This document shows, in pieces, positions 48,201 to 57,827 of a stretch of DNA of 64,000 nucleotides (the first letter of the stretch is position 1; each line of letters begins with the position of its first letter). The translations under genes and the position numbers were made by a program. Location: the NCBI RefSeq assembly GCF_000217915.1, contig NZ_AFOZ01000013.1:124001-188000 (forward strand), written 5' to 3'. The notes beneath the pieces are model-generated. The model was not told the origin of the DNA. It was given only the letters and a program-made list of their open reading frames with translations, and searched no databases. The DNA is from Shewanella sp. HN-41 (GTDB lineage: Bacteria > Pseudomonadota > Gammaproteobacteria > Enterobacterales > Shewanellaceae).

Positions 48201-50347
48201 ATGTTCCCGCGAATTCCAAGCGACTCATTGTTGAGGTATTTGGTACTAAAGAGTCGCCGCTTGATGGCACATTAAATAAAGGTAACTTGCTGGTTTATGT
48301 GGGTAAAGATTACAACGGCAATGGTAAACCAGATATGGATGAGGAGATCCTCTGCGTTTCAAATCATGTCTTGTTTAATAACTTCTGTAATATTAACAAC
48401 CCTGAGCAAGGGACTTACTGGGCGGTATTCTATAACCCGATAAACTGGTCCTCTTTGGGAGTCGTAAACGAAACCTTCGAATATGCAACCGCAGTGGTAA
48501 CAGACACAGTGGCGAGTGATTTATCAGTCACTTTGCCAGGCACTGATGGCACAGCCCCTGTCGATGTCACATTAAGTTGGAACCATCCTGACATGATTAA
48601 GGGGGATGTGTATTACTCTTCGATGGATTTTGGTACCTCTGAAGTGAATGCCGGCAATATAGGCAAAGTGGCCTTAAAGTTAGTGCGTGGCAGTGATGAT
48701 GTATCCCTAGACGTACCGCAAACCGCGGCGGTCAAAGGAGATCAAATTCCCTTTACCTTTGAAGTATTACCTAACCAAAGCGGGACAGATCGTCATTTTA
48801 CCCTATCGGCACAGATCCCAGAGGGATTGAAGTTAAAGGAAGAAGATGTACTGACCTCTAGCCAAAGCATAGTCGATAGCATCAAAATCGAGGGGAACAC
48901 GCTAACAATATCGGGGACTCAGCCTGATACCTCTGCGGTGGTGCCTGGCTATAAGGTCACGACGAATATCAGCGATGCCCAATGTCGTACTCCTGATTTT
49001 GGTAACACTAGCCCAGGCGGTTATGTGGACCTTAAGGAATTTGGCATTAACCCTCTGTTTGGTGGCTTTGCCCCTGTGGAATACGATGAAAATGGTAAGG
49101 CGATAAATGGCAGTGATAACAATATTCTCACCCGCCAAGGTGTCGTAGTGCCCGTTTCTTCTATGTTCAACGGTGCCTACGATAGTTTCCATCTCTATAA
49201 CAATAGCGAGGAGCTCAACATTAACCGCCAAAATGTGTTGGAGTTTAGGGGGAACGGTATTGTCACCCTTTGGCAGCAACCGTTTTTCTTCCCGTACCAT
49301 TTAGGTTTCCCCTACCAGAGCTTCCCATATGAGTCTATAGGTATGCTATGGCGCGGGGCATCCTTCACGGGTAGCCGAGACTTTATGAGTGTGCCGCTCG
49401 ATTTCGACTATTTCGATCCATCGGGTGTTTCACTCGCGAGTACGACTTCGGGATGGGGAATAGTTGAGTACGATAATGCCCGTTCCTATGGCTATCTAGG
49501 ACGTGATGCAAACCGTGTATACCAATGGGAAGAAAAGGATGATCGTTTCGATTTTGAATTGATCTTCAACGCGAACACCCGCTTTGGTGACAACGAGCAT
49601 GAGATGTACATGATCTACGATAATATCGACTTTGGATCACAGGATGGTCGTGGCGCTATTGGTCTACAGGGCTTTAAAGGTCCAGTGTCTAGCTTTGGTC
49701 CTATTCAAGGTTATCTCGCTGAAAGTTATGGCTTCGATGATTTAAAGGACAAACTCAGCAATGGTTTGGTCATTTGTTATGACTATGTCGGTCCCGAGTC
49801 TTCGCAGTTTGAAGTGACCGCTTGGACACAGGTTGAAGCCAGTGCGACGGGTAAAGCCTTAGAGTTTAAGGCAGTGAGCCAAGTTGAGGGCATGGCCGAT
49901 ATTGAGATGAACCATACCATCACCGTGCCTTCGAATATTAGCTTAGGTAAGATTGCCGATCAGACCATAGATGAGAACACCAGTCTGGAAGACTTGGTGA
50001 TCTACTATGCCGACGAAGAAACCAGTGTTAACACCATCAGAGTGACCGGTGAACACATCACAGCAATGGTTAATGGCAATACTTCGGGTTCAACTATCAC
50101 TATCACACCAGAAGCTAACTTCCACGGTGAGGTAGAAGTCACAGTCACTGTGAGTGATGTGGAAAACCCAACAGATGCAGCGAGCACCAGCTTTATGCTG
50201 ACCGTTGAATCCGATGGTGTTGAGCCGACTACGCCGCCTGTAACGCCTGAACCAGAGCCTGACACCAATAATGACAGCGGCGGTGCCTTAGGTGGCTTAG
50301 CCATGCTGCTCGCATTGGGCGCTATGATTAGGAGAAAAACACACTAA
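45254..50347 (+). CDS. Large secreted S8 subtilisin-like protease with GlyGly-CTERM tail
   Basis: 1697 residues from GTG 45254, with AAGGAG upstream. A signal peptide ends near SLSAA and an I9-like propeptide follows (EQVYIVRLHEKSL onward, to about 195). The catalytic domain has Asp232 (GIVDTGVNTDH), His313 (GHGSHTAS) and Ser690 (GTSMASPHAAG). The long gap between His and Ser holds a protease-associated-type insert. The C-terminal 800 residues look like beta-sandwich repeats, ending in a Pro/Glu linker and a GG-hydrophobic-RR tail (GGALGGLAMLL, then IRRK). This is the GlyGly-CTERM signal processed by rhombosortase before type II secretion. It is likely a surface or extracellular protease. Confidence 0.95.
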   Translation: MKIRLITSAIAVALYGASSLSAATGMGTELRKPINKLQAPNVTMEQLKKFSQTTKSSNSMLQDDGLNVQINRPESKFIREEGLSGEQVYIVRLHEKSLANAAVSGAFTHQASTKNAKLFVAGKAVSNQVDNYKRQLLNRQNDVLNSITALTGLTELRRQFTNAINGFSIKMTQEQAEAVSKLGNVASVQRSKTYELFTDAGPELVQADKIWTGEATASVPYKGEGIIMGIVDTGVNTDHPSFADIGGDGYDHSNPWGAGKYVGDCTKANFDTLCNDKLIGVRSYPVITDTFTSGELGATRPAIGEDYQGHGSHTASTAAGNVLKNVDFSLPQSGASADGEVVKAGLFSQISGVAPHANIISYQVCYPENDLYPGCPGEALIAGIEDAISDGVDVINFSIGGQDSHPWSDDVELAFLAAREAGISVAVAAGNAGQAGGYEEYFGAIDHASPWLLNVAASTHAREVVVETKLTDPTGGSEAPKWTEIVGGAINQESVTGVVVKAADYGNEYCGEPFAAGIFDSITDADGNLTDVIVVCKRNDLKDPNGIARTVKADNVKAAGGDGMIMYNYANGDAIVGTAAYSIPSVHITKEEWDGRYDNGMSGYGLSDWLAKGQDHVLTIGNTRIEREMHPENADWLAAFSSRGPSPSTPEALIPAVAAPGVDIYAAYSDEHPFSSAPASGDFAFLSGTSMASPHAAGAMALLRQAHPEWSAAEIQSALTMTADNVVKYRRLNQATGDEGLASTYRAGTGRINVANAVKAGLIMDETAANFKAADPKNGGAVHKLNIPQLVNFSCKPTCQWVRTVKATKAGSWKVSHDDVVNWALDMRSQAAQNGVTIKVTPEEFTLAAGETQTLMVEASIMDTQDWFSNAEVELHSNLILTETTGSSPEAHWPVVFKYDMNNMPGRLQATAHRNEGNFIFKGIEIAATQTPFGRVFEPVKADVKTLVLPSDDDGYFPWDSYIDPSIPQEDRMDEATHSISIDVPANSKRLIVEVFGTKESPLDGTLNKGNLLVYVGKDYNGNGKPDMDEEILCVSNHVLFNNFCNINNPEQGTYWAVFYNPINWSSLGVVNETFEYATAVVTDTVASDLSVTLPGTDGTAPVDVTLSWNHPDMIKGDVYYSSMDFGTSEVNAGNIGKVALKLVRGSDDVSLDVPQTAAVKGDQIPFTFEVLPNQSGTDRHFTLSAQIPEGLKLKEEDVLTSSQSIVDSIKIEGNTLTISGTQPDTSAVVPGYKVTTNISDAQCRTPDFGNTSPGGYVDLKEFGINPLFGGFAPVEYDENGKAINGSDNNILTRQGVVVPVSSMFNGAYDSFHLYNNSEELNINRQNVLEFRGNGIVTLWQQPFFFPYHLGFPYQSFPYESIGMLWRGASFTGSRDFMSVPLDFDYFDPSGVSLASTTSGWGIVEYDNARSYGYLGRDANRVYQWEEKDDRFDFELIFNANTRFGDNEHEMYMIYDNIDFGSQDGRGAIGLQGFKGPVSSFGPIQGYLAESYGFDDLKDKLSNGLVICYDYVGPESSQFEVTAWTQVEASATGKALEFKAVSQVEGMADIEMNHTITVPSNISLGKIADQTIDENTSLEDLVIYYADEETSVNTIRVTGEHITAMVNGNTSGSTITITPEANFHGEVEVTVTVSDVENPTDAASTSFMLTVESDGVEPTTPPVTPEPEPDTNNDSGGALGGLAMLLALGAMIRRKTH

Positions 50348-50395
50348 TTATGGGTTTGAATTCCTAGTCAATTGATATTGATCCTGAATTTAGGA

Positions 50396-50423
50396 TGCCG
50401 GCAAAGGGACTTTGCCGGCTTTT
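50396..50423 (+). terminator. Terminator after the S8 protease gene
   Basis: A 10-bp perfect stem (GCCGGCAAAG/CTTTGCCGGC) with a 3-base loop followed by five T residues, about 50 bases past the stop. Confidence 0.9.
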
Positions 50424-50534
50424 TCATTGGGAGGAATATCCATTTTATAAAAGGACTAACACGATTTCGCTTTCATTAAACGTTCATTTTAGTGGCATAA
50501 TCTTGCTCACTTTATGCATCGAAAGGCAAAGCTT

Positions 50535-51686
50535 ATGCTACAGATATTCCTGCGTTTTTTGACTCTTGGCCTGATGAGTTTCGGCGGTCCTGCGGCCCAT
50601 ATCGGCTATTTTCGCCAGACCTTCGTCAATGAACTCAGTTGGTTAGATGATAAACGCTACGCCAGCTTTGTCGCTTTAAGCCAATTTATGCCAGGACCCA
50701 GTTCGAGCCAAGTGGGTTTTGCCATTGGTTACCATCGCGGTGGGCTTTTAGGCGCCATCGCGGCCTTTGCCGGATTTACCTTACCTTCCTTTGTATTGAT
50801 GTATCTGCTTGCGGTGACGACTGCAGCATGGCTAGCCAATGAATACATGCAGGGCATAGTCCATGGGTTAAAACTGCTGGCTGTCGTGGTAGTTGCCGAC
50901 GCTGTTTTGGCTATGTTTAAGCAGTTTTGCCAGCGTCAAACGGCCCGTTTAGTCATGCTTGGCAGCGCCGCGGCGATACTGATTTTTCCGTTTTTGTGGA
51001 CTCAAATTGCGCTGTTAATTCTTGCGGCTCTTTTAGGATTATCATTTCTGAGTGCGAGCGAGAGCGAATCTCAAAAATCTGAACCGATCCAATTAAATTA
51101 CCTGAGCTTAGGCCTATTTATTGCCTTATTTGTGGCGAGCTTTTTTGCCTTAGATCTGGGTGTTGAAGCAGGGATCTTTGGCGAGTTCTATCGTGTTGGG
51201 AGCTTAGTCTTTGGTGGCGGTCATGTGGTACTGCCACTACTTGAAACCGCTGTGGGTGATTCGATGAGCGGCGATCGTTTTCTCACCGGATATGCCTTTG
51301 CCCAAGCAGTGCCTGGGCCGATGTTTACCTTTGCTACCTTTCTTGGCGCCGAGATGATGCTAGAAAATCCCTTTGTCGGTGCGGCTATCGCAACTGTGGC
51401 AATTTTCTTACCGGGTTTTTTATTGATGCTGGTGGGCTTAAAAAGCTGGCATGCGATTGCCGCAAGACCCAAGATTGCCGGTATGCTCTCGGGCGTGAAT
51501 GCCTGTGTGGTGGGATTATTGGTGGCGGCGCTTTACCAACCCGTGTTTAGCCAAGGTGTGTTATCCGCGGTGGATATGGCCGTTGTCCTGCTTGGTTTTG
51601 GTGCATTAAAGCTCTTTAAACCACAGATGTTACTGCTGGTCCTTGGTTTTAGCCTATGTGGTATCGGATTGATATTACTTGCTTAA
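50535..51686 (+). CDS. chrA: Chromate ion transporter family protein ChrA
   Basis: About 383 residues from ATG 50535, which has GAAAGG 9 bases upstream; the ATG at 50514 is in frame but unsupported. It has the two-domain CHR layout: LGLMSFGGPAAHIGYFR and QFMPGPSSSQVGFAIGY in the first half, and VFGGGHVVLPLLE and QAVPGPMFTFATFLG in the second. It has about 10-12 helices. The family exports chromate or transports related oxyanions; no chromate regulator or reductase gene is nearby. Confidence 0.92.
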   Translation: MLQIFLRFLTLGLMSFGGPAAHIGYFRQTFVNELSWLDDKRYASFVALSQFMPGPSSSQVGFAIGYHRGGLLGAIAAFAGFTLPSFVLMYLLAVTTAAWLANEYMQGIVHGLKLLAVVVVADAVLAMFKQFCQRQTARLVMLGSAAAILIFPFLWTQIALLILAALLGLSFLSASESESQKSEPIQLNYLSLGLFIALFVASFFALDLGVEAGIFGEFYRVGSLVFGGGHVVLPLLETAVGDSMSGDRFLTGYAFAQAVPGPMFTFATFLGAEMMLENPFVGAAIATVAIFLPGFLLMLVGLKSWHAIAARPKIAGMLSGVNACVVGLLVAALYQPVFSQGVLSAVDMAVVLLGFGALKLFKPQMLLLVLGFSLCGIGLILLA

Positions 51687-51821
51687 ACTAAGCAATCGAC
51701 ATGCTTTCTGGCGCAAATTAATACAATATTTGTTAAGTTAAACCCAAAGATGTCGCACCGTTTTGGCTATACTTCAGGCATATTAAAAAATATAAGCTCG
51801 ATCACCTTGGAGTAAGCAAGC

Positions 51822-53486
51822 ATGTCGAATTTTAGCCTGCGTAATAAATTACTACTGTTATCTCTATTTCCTCTGATTTTGACCTTGTTTGTGTTGATGT
51901 CGGTTTCCTATTATGTTGAACAAGGAGCCCTTAACGATGAGGTCATCACTTTCAAAACTAAGCTCGTTGGGGAGCGTAAACAACAAATAAAAGAAGCGAC
52001 CGAGATTGCTGCCGGAATCGTGCAATACCAACTGTCTTTAAAAGAACAAGGCAATGTAAATCAAGCTCTGCGGGATATTCGTTTTGGGAGTGCAGGTTAT
52101 TTCTTTATATACGACTCCCAAGGGAAGAACATTTTCCATGCCCTTATCCCCAGTTTAGAAGGGCAAAATAAAATCGATATGACCGACCCCCGCGGCACTA
52201 AGATCATTGTCGGTTTGCTCGATGCGGCGAAACGCGGTGATGGTAACTTTTCTTACTATTATCAAAAGCCAAATACCAACGAGCAAATTGAGAAGATAAG
52301 CTATGTGATGATGGTTCCTGGCACCGATTGGATGTTAGGGACGGGTGCTTATATCGACGATATCGAGGCTGTGGTTGAAGATTACCGTCAAACAGTCACT
52401 GAACAAATGGTAGATAAATCCTTTGGGATCCTCTTGATCGCACTGTTACTGACCGCCATTACTGCATTTATCATCATGGTCGCGGCCCACCGTATGGTGG
52501 TGCCGATTAAAAATATGGCCGATAGCTTAAATGATATTGCCAAGGGAGAAGGGGATTTAACTAAACGTCTTGCCGTGAGGGGACAAGATGAGATTGCTCA
52601 ATTAGGTCAGTCATTTAACTTATTTGTGGATAAGCTGCAAACCATTATTGGCGATGTGGCGGGCGCGACCGATAGGGTGAAAGCCGCGGCTAATGCGATT
52701 CACGATCAGACTAAAGTGATGTCGAGCCAACTGTTGAGCCATAACAATGAAACAGATCAAGTGGTGACAGCCATTACTGAAATGTCATCTACGGCGAGTG
52801 AGGTGGCTCAAAATACCACCCAAGTGGCAGAGGCGACTCAGGCGGCAACCGGTGATGTGGCCAACGCCCAGCGCTGTGTCGACGCGTCACTGGAAGAAAT
52901 TGCCGCCCTGATGGAGCAAATCAACCATGCCGCGGGCAGTATTCAATCCCTAAGCGAACAATCCCAGAAGATAAACAGCGTGCTGTCGGTAATTGGCGGG
53001 ATTGCCGAGCAAACCAACTTGCTGGCTCTCAACGCGGCCATTGAAGCCGCCCGCGCCGGTGAGCAGGGCCGCGGCTTTGCGGTGGTGGCAGACGAAGTGC
53101 GTAACCTCGCCAGTCGGACTCAGGCAAGCACCTTAGAAATCAACGAGATGTTATCGGCACTGCATAAGTTGGTATCGCAGGCGGTTAAAACCATGGACGA
53201 GAGCCAACAGAGCTGTGTGCGCTCGGTGGAGTCTTCCCGCGCCATTTCGGAGAGCTTAGGTTCTGTTACCTCGGCGGTAACGGCCATCAATGATATGAGC
53301 ACCCAAATTGCCACGGCGGCGACCGAGCAAAGTTCTGTGACCGAAGAAATCAACCGTAACGTTTACGCCATTCAAGAGATTGTCAATGAGCTACTCCATT
53401 CCAGTGAAGATGCGGCAAGGGTCAGTCAAACCGTTTCGCAGGAAGGGATTAACCTTGGCAAGTTAGTCGGCCAATTTAAGATTTAA
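51822..53486 (+). CDS. Methyl-accepting chemotaxis protein with a single Cache domain
   Basis: This 554-residue protein has TM1 (about 10-29) and a periplasmic sCache-type ligand domain (about 30-200, with [17 protein letters not shown] and [12 protein letters not shown]). TM2 follows (about 206-226), then HAMP ([24 protein letters not shown]) and a signalling domain with the conserved hairpin tip [27 protein letters not shown]. It signals through CheA/CheW to bias flagellar rotation. Small carboxylates are common ligands of such Cache domains, but the ligand here is unknown. Confidence 0.95.
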   Translation: MSNFSLRNKLLLLSLFPLILTLFVLMSVSYYVEQGALNDEVITFKTKLVGERKQQIKEATEIAAGIVQYQLSLKEQGNVNQALRDIRFGSAGYFFIYDSQGKNIFHALIPSLEGQNKIDMTDPRGTKIIVGLLDAAKRGDGNFSYYYQKPNTNEQIEKISYVMMVPGTDWMLGTGAYIDDIEAVVEDYRQTVTEQMVDKSFGILLIALLLTAITAFIIMVAAHRMVVPIKNMADSLNDIAKGEGDLTKRLAVRGQDEIAQLGQSFNLFVDKLQTIIGDVAGATDRVKAAANAIHDQTKVMSSQLLSHNNETDQVVTAITEMSSTASEVAQNTTQVAEATQAATGDVANAQRCVDASLEEIAALMEQINHAAGSIQSLSEQSQKINSVLSVIGGIAEQTNLLALNAAIEAARAGEQGRGFAVVADEVRNLASRTQASTLEINEMLSALHKLVSQAVKTMDESQQSCVRSVESSRAISESLGSVTSAVTAINDMSTQIATAATEQSSVTEEINRNVYAIQEIVNELLHSSEDAARVSQTVSQEGINLGKLVGQFKI

Positions 53487-53512
53487 TCCCCTCAGTTAAG
53501 TCGATAAGCATA

Positions 53513-53543
53513 AAAAACGGGAGATGTGTTATCTCCCGTTTTT
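53513..53543. terminator. Bidirectional terminator between the chemoreceptor and formate dehydrogenase genes
   Basis: A 13-bp perfect stem (AAAAACGGGAGAT/ATCTCCCGTTTTT) with a 5-base loop between two convergent genes. T runs occur on both strands. Confidence 0.9.
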
Positions 53544-53564
53544 ATTGTGCCGCTTAAGCTTGGT

Positions 53565-56500
53565 TTAGCCGCCGCGATTTGTGACCTTCTCGGCCTTGAC
53601 CGCACACACCTTATATTCGGGAATATAGGCCACGGGATCGAGCGCGTTGATGGTGAGCTTATTGGCCGCCGCCTCCACAAAATGGAAGGGTAGAAACAGC
53701 ACCCCCACTTGGGCTCGTTTAGTCACAAAGGCATCAATCTCAATCTCACCACGGCGGGTACTGAGCTTGATTGTATCGCCATTACGAATCCCGAGCTGCT
53801 CGGCATCATAGACTGAGATCATGACCCTAGGTGAGCCAAGCAGGTCGAGTCCCGGTGTCTTACGGGTTAAAGTGCCAGTATGGAACTGCTCCAGCAAACG
53901 GCCTGTCGATAGGGTGAGCGGGTACTCACTGCAGGGCATTTCAGCGGGCATGCGATAAGCGACGGGGGTGAATAGCCCTAAACCACGGGTAAATTGGCTT
54001 TGATGCATAATCGGTGTGCCAGGGTGGTTTTCATCTGGGCATGGCCATTGAATGCCTTGGGGCTGCTGGCCTTTATCATCTGCGCTTAATCTTTGCCAAC
54101 TAATTCCCCGATACTGTGGGGTTAATAGATTGATTTCCTGCCAAATGGCCTCCTCATTGGGGTAATTCCAGTCGGCGTCCATGGCATTGGCAATGGCTTG
54201 AATGATTTGCCAATCGGCCAGTGCTTCACCCGGTGGCTGTAGTGCTTGTTCGAGCCGCTGTACGCGCCGTTCGGTATTGGTAAAGTGGCCGCGCTTTTCG
54301 ACAAAGGCGGCGGCGGGCAAGACAACATCGGCAAGCTCGGCGGTTTCGGTTAAGAAGATATCCTGCACCACGAGAAAGTCGATCTGATTAAGCGCCTTTA
54401 GCACATGGGCCTGATCGGGGTCGCTCAATACGGGATTTTCCCCCATTACATATAAGGCTTTGATTTTTCCCTTGGAAATCTCATGCATCATATGGGTCGC
54501 CGTGACACCTATCTCCCCCGATAGCGGTGTTTGCCAGTGGGCTTCAAAGCGCATCCTGGCACTAATATCGGTGACTTTTTGATAGCCAGTTAAATAGTTG
54601 GGTAGGGCACCCATATCACAGGCGCCTTGCACATTGCTCTGACCGCGCAGTGGATTGATGCCCGCCCCTGAGACGCCGATATTGCCGCACAGCAGTTGCA
54701 GATTAGCGATGGCGGTGACGTTATCGTGCCCCGTCGTGTGCTGGGTGATGCCCATGGCGTAATAGATTGCGGTCTTCTTCGCCGTGCCGATAGTATGGGC
54801 TATTCGGGCAATATCATCGGCCTTAACACCTGTGATAAGCGCTGCGTTTTCGAGGGAGTAATCCTCCTTTGCTAATTCCGCATAGAGTGCCTCTACCCCT
54901 TCGGTGCGCTCGGCAATATAGGCTTTATCCTGCCAATCGTTACGGATAATTTCCGCCATAATGGCGTTTAACAGCATGACATCCGTGCCCGGCCTATGGG
55001 CAACATAAAGTTCAGCGCTATCGGCAATACCGACCCGTTTGGGATCGGCAACGATCAGCCGTGCACCCTGCAAGCTGACGGCCTGTTTGATTTTTGAGGC
55101 GATAATGGGGTGGGCACTGCTCGTGTCCGAACCTAGGATAAAAATCACCTCAGAGTCTTTAATGCTGGGAATATCATTGGTCATAGCGCCGCTACCAATG
55201 CTCTGCTGTAAACCCGTGACAGTGGAGGAATGACACAGGCGGGCACAGTGGTCGATATTGTTAGTACCAAGGACGCTACGGACAAACTTTTGCAGCACAA
55301 AGTTATCTTCATTGGTGGCCTTAGCCGAGGCCAGACTGGCGATAGCATTACTGCCATCTTGCTGTTTTATCTCGGTTAAGCGTTTTGCCACATAGGCGAT
55401 AGCCTCGGGCCAACTACAAGGTTCTAGCTCGCCATTTATACGAATGAGTGGTGTGGTCAGGCGTTTTTCACTGTGAATAAAATCGAAACCAAAGCGGCCC
55501 TTAACACACAACATGCCTTGGTTTACGACCGAGTCCTTATTACCTTCGATATGGCGGATGCGATTGGACTTTGTATCAATTTTAAGATCGAGTCTGCATC
55601 CCACACCGCAGTAAGTGCAAATCGTCGATGCAGTTTTAAGGGGGGCAAGATCCCCTTGGCGTTTGTCCCGTGCATCCACTAAGGCGCCCGTTGGACAAAC
55701 CTGCACACAGTTGCCGCATTGTACGCATTGGCTGTCGGCCATCGATGCGCTAAAGCCGACCCTTGGTGCCGTGCGCTTTGGTGTATTGGCTAACTCCCGC
55801 GGGATGGCTTGGTAAGAGTCGTGGTCAAATTGAATGGCGCAGTGGCCGCTCTGCTGCTGGCACACATCAACGCATTTGCCGCAACTGATACAACGGCTGG
55901 CATCAAATTGAATAAACGGGCTCGACTTGTCCACGCTAAAGTGGCGAGCCCCTTCGGTGTCGAGTGCTTTAGCTTCAACATGGTAGGCGGTCGCATAATC
56001 CCGCAGTTGGCAATCGGTATTGGCTTGACAGGCGCATTCGAGGCAGCGTGCCGCCTCTTGCATAGCGGCATCGGGGGCAAAACCTAGCTCAACTTCGCCG
56101 TAGTTAAGCAGCCTTTGCACCGCGGTTAATTCGGGCATTTTCAAGCGAGGTTTAGGGGCAATGTGGCGATAAAGCTCGGTTGGCACTTTGGGGTCAGTGG
56201 TGCGGCTCAGCGCCTTGGTTGAATTAAACGCCTTGGCGTGTAGCTTACAACTTAGGCCAATAGTGAGCATTTTATCTATGGCCAGCGCCGCTTTGTGTCC
56301 ATCGCCAATCGCGGCAACGGCGGTGGCGGGGCCACGTCTGGCGTCTCCGATCACAAAGAGTTTTTCAACCCCAGATGACATAGTATGTTCGCAGCCAATA
56401 AAGGTATTCCAACGACTGAGGGCCAGTGTGCCTTGGCTGAGTTGGTTTTTGGGATCTTGCAAAAAGCCCATATCAGGGGATTGTGATACCGCGGCGATAA

Positions 56501-57827
56501 CCGTATCAAATGCTTGAGTAAAGGTTTCGCCAGTATCCACAGGTGCACGCCTGCCCGAGGCATCGGCTTCGCCCAGCGCCATTTTGCTAAAGGTTACCGC
56601 CTGGACTCTACCGTTAGCATCACTATGGTTTTCAATCGGATTCGTTAAAAAGTGGAACTTCACCCCCTCAACTTCGGCCTCGTGTACTTCGTAGGCTTCC
56701 GCGGGCATTTCCGCACGGGTGCGGCGGTAGATCAACGTCACATCGGCCCCTTCACGCACCGCGGTTCTAGCACAATCTATGGCGGTGTTGCCGCCGCCAA
56801 TCACGGCCACTGTTTTGCCGAGTTTGAGTTTTTTATCTAGGCAATGATCTTTTAAGAAATCGACGCCAAGGTAGCAGCCCTCGAGTGTGCTGCCGGGGTA
56901 ATCCATAGGCACGGCCTTTTGGGCGCCAATGGCGAGACAAATGGCATCAAAATTATCCACTAATTGGTTTAACTGGATTTCATGGCCGAGGCGGGTGTGG
57001 GTATGCAAAATCAAACCATTGCGACATAAGAGCTCAATTTCCTTATCTAAAATCGCCTTAGGTAAACGATATTCTGGAATACCGTAGCGTAACCAGCCGC
57101 CAGCCTGTGGCATAGCTTCAAAAATCTCCACCCTATGGCCTTGGTTTGATAAGTAATATCCCGTGCTTAACCCCGCAGGACCCGCGCCGATAATGGCAAC
57201 TTTTTTACCTGTATCGGCAAGGCGGGGAGGCATATAACTCATGCCGCCATTTTCACCCTCGGCTAAATCCAGATCCGCGGCGTGGCGCTTAAGTTGGCGG
57301 ATGGCAATGGGCTCATCGACTAGGCCGCGACGACATTCGGTCTCACAAAAGGCAGGACAAACTCGACCAATCGATAGCGGCAGCGGCAGGGTTTGTTTAA
57401 TGACTTTGACCGCTTCGCTGTGATTGCCTTGGGCGATATGGTGCAGATAGCTTTGCACATCGACCCCTGCGGGGCAGGCTTGCTGGCAGGGCGCCTCACA
57501 ATCGGCAAAATGATCGCTCAAGATGGTGTTCAGTGCGGCTTGGCGCTGTTTTGTTAAAAATTCCGATTGGGTAATGACCCGCATCCCACTCTCGGCTTGG
57601 GTTTCACAGGCGCGAACGCAGCGCAGACTGGCATCGGCATTTTCAATTTGGACCAGACACAAATTACAGGCTTGTTTATCCGAATGTGGCTCAATCCCGA
57701 GTTGCCTTGAGGCCGAGCTTTGTTCGCATAAACTGGGGATCGCAATACCCACCGCCCGCGCCGCCTGTAGCAGTGTTTCGGTCGGCTTGGTCGACACTAT
57801 TTGGTTATCAATTTGAAGTTCTATCAT
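53565..57827 (-). CDS. Formate dehydrogenase catalytic subunit fused to a GltD-like diaphorase
   Basis: This 1420-residue protein has these modules in order. A 2Fe-2S domain (Cys34, 54, 57 and 70). A GltD-like 4Fe-4S entry region (CEAPCQQACPAG to CPAFCETEC). A FAD/NAD(P) module (about 205-525: IGAGPAGLSTGYY and IGGGNTAIDCA). A cysteine-rich linker (CLECACQANTDC). A two-cluster ferredoxin domain (CISCGKCVDVC and CVQCGNCVQVC). Then a molybdopterin formate dehydrogenase (CTYCGVGC at 737-744) with the active site CARLCHSS: Cys865, in place of the selenocysteine of Escherichia coli FdhF, next to His866. One chain thus holds formate oxidation, a relay of iron-sulfur clusters and a flavin site for NAD(P). 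It lacks a signal peptide, so it is cytosolic. Confidence 0.92.
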   Translation of the reverse strand: MIELQIDNQIVSTKPTETLLQAARAVGIAIPSLCEQSSASRQLGIEPHSDKQACNLCLVQIENADASLRCVRACETQAESGMRVITQSEFLTKQRQAALNTILSDHFADCEAPCQQACPAGVDVQSYLHHIAQGNHSEAVKVIKQTLPLPLSIGRVCPAFCETECRRGLVDEPIAIRQLKRHAADLDLAEGENGGMSYMPPRLADTGKKVAIIGAGPAGLSTGYYLSNQGHRVEIFEAMPQAGGWLRYGIPEYRLPKAILDKEIELLCRNGLILHTHTRLGHEIQLNQLVDNFDAICLAIGAQKAVPMDYPGSTLEGCYLGVDFLKDHCLDKKLKLGKTVAVIGGGNTAIDCARTAVREGADVTLIYRRTRAEMPAEAYEVHEAEVEGVKFHFLTNPIENHSDANGRVQAVTFSKMALGEADASGRRAPVDTGETFTQAFDTVIAAVSQSPDMGFLQDPKNQLSQGTLALSRWNTFIGCEHTMSSGVEKLFVIGDARRGPATAVAAIGDGHKAALAIDKMLTIGLSCKLHAKAFNSTKALSRTTDPKVPTELYRHIAPKPRLKMPELTAVQRLLNYGEVELGFAPDAAMQEAARCLECACQANTDCQLRDYATAYHVEAKALDTEGARHFSVDKSSPFIQFDASRCISCGKCVDVCQQQSGHCAIQFDHDSYQAIPRELANTPKRTAPRVGFSASMADSQCVQCGNCVQVCPTGALVDARDKRQGDLAPLKTASTICTYCGVGCRLDLKIDTKSNRIRHIEGNKDSVVNQGMLCVKGRFGFDFIHSEKRLTTPLIRINGELEPCSWPEAIAYVAKRLTEIKQQDGSNAIASLASAKATNEDNFVLQKFVRSVLGTNNIDHCARLCHSSTVTGLQQSIGSGAMTNDIPSIKDSEVIFILGSDTSSAHPIIASKIKQAVSLQGARLIVADPKRVGIADSAELYVAHRPGTDVMLLNAIMAEIIRNDWQDKAYIAERTEGVEALYAELAKEDYSLENAALITGVKADDIARIAHTIGTAKKTAIYYAMGITQHTTGHDNVTAIANLQLLCGNIGVSGAGINPLRGQSNVQGACDMGALPNYLTGYQKVTDISARMRFEAHWQTPLSGEIGVTATHMMHEISKGKIKALYVMGENPVLSDPDQAHVLKALNQIDFLVVQDIFLTETAELADVVLPAAAFVEKRGHFTNTERRVQRLEQALQPPGEALADWQIIQAIANAMDADWNYPNEEAIWQEINLLTPQYRGISWQRLSADDKGQQPQGIQWPCPDENHPGTPIMHQSQFTRGLGLFTPVAYRMPAEMPCSEYPLTLSTGRLLEQFHTGTLTRKTPGLDLLGSPRVMISVYDAEQLGIRNGDTIKLSTRRGEIEIDAFVTKRAQVGVLFLPFHFVEAAANKLTINALDPVAYIPEYKVCAVKAEKVTNRGG

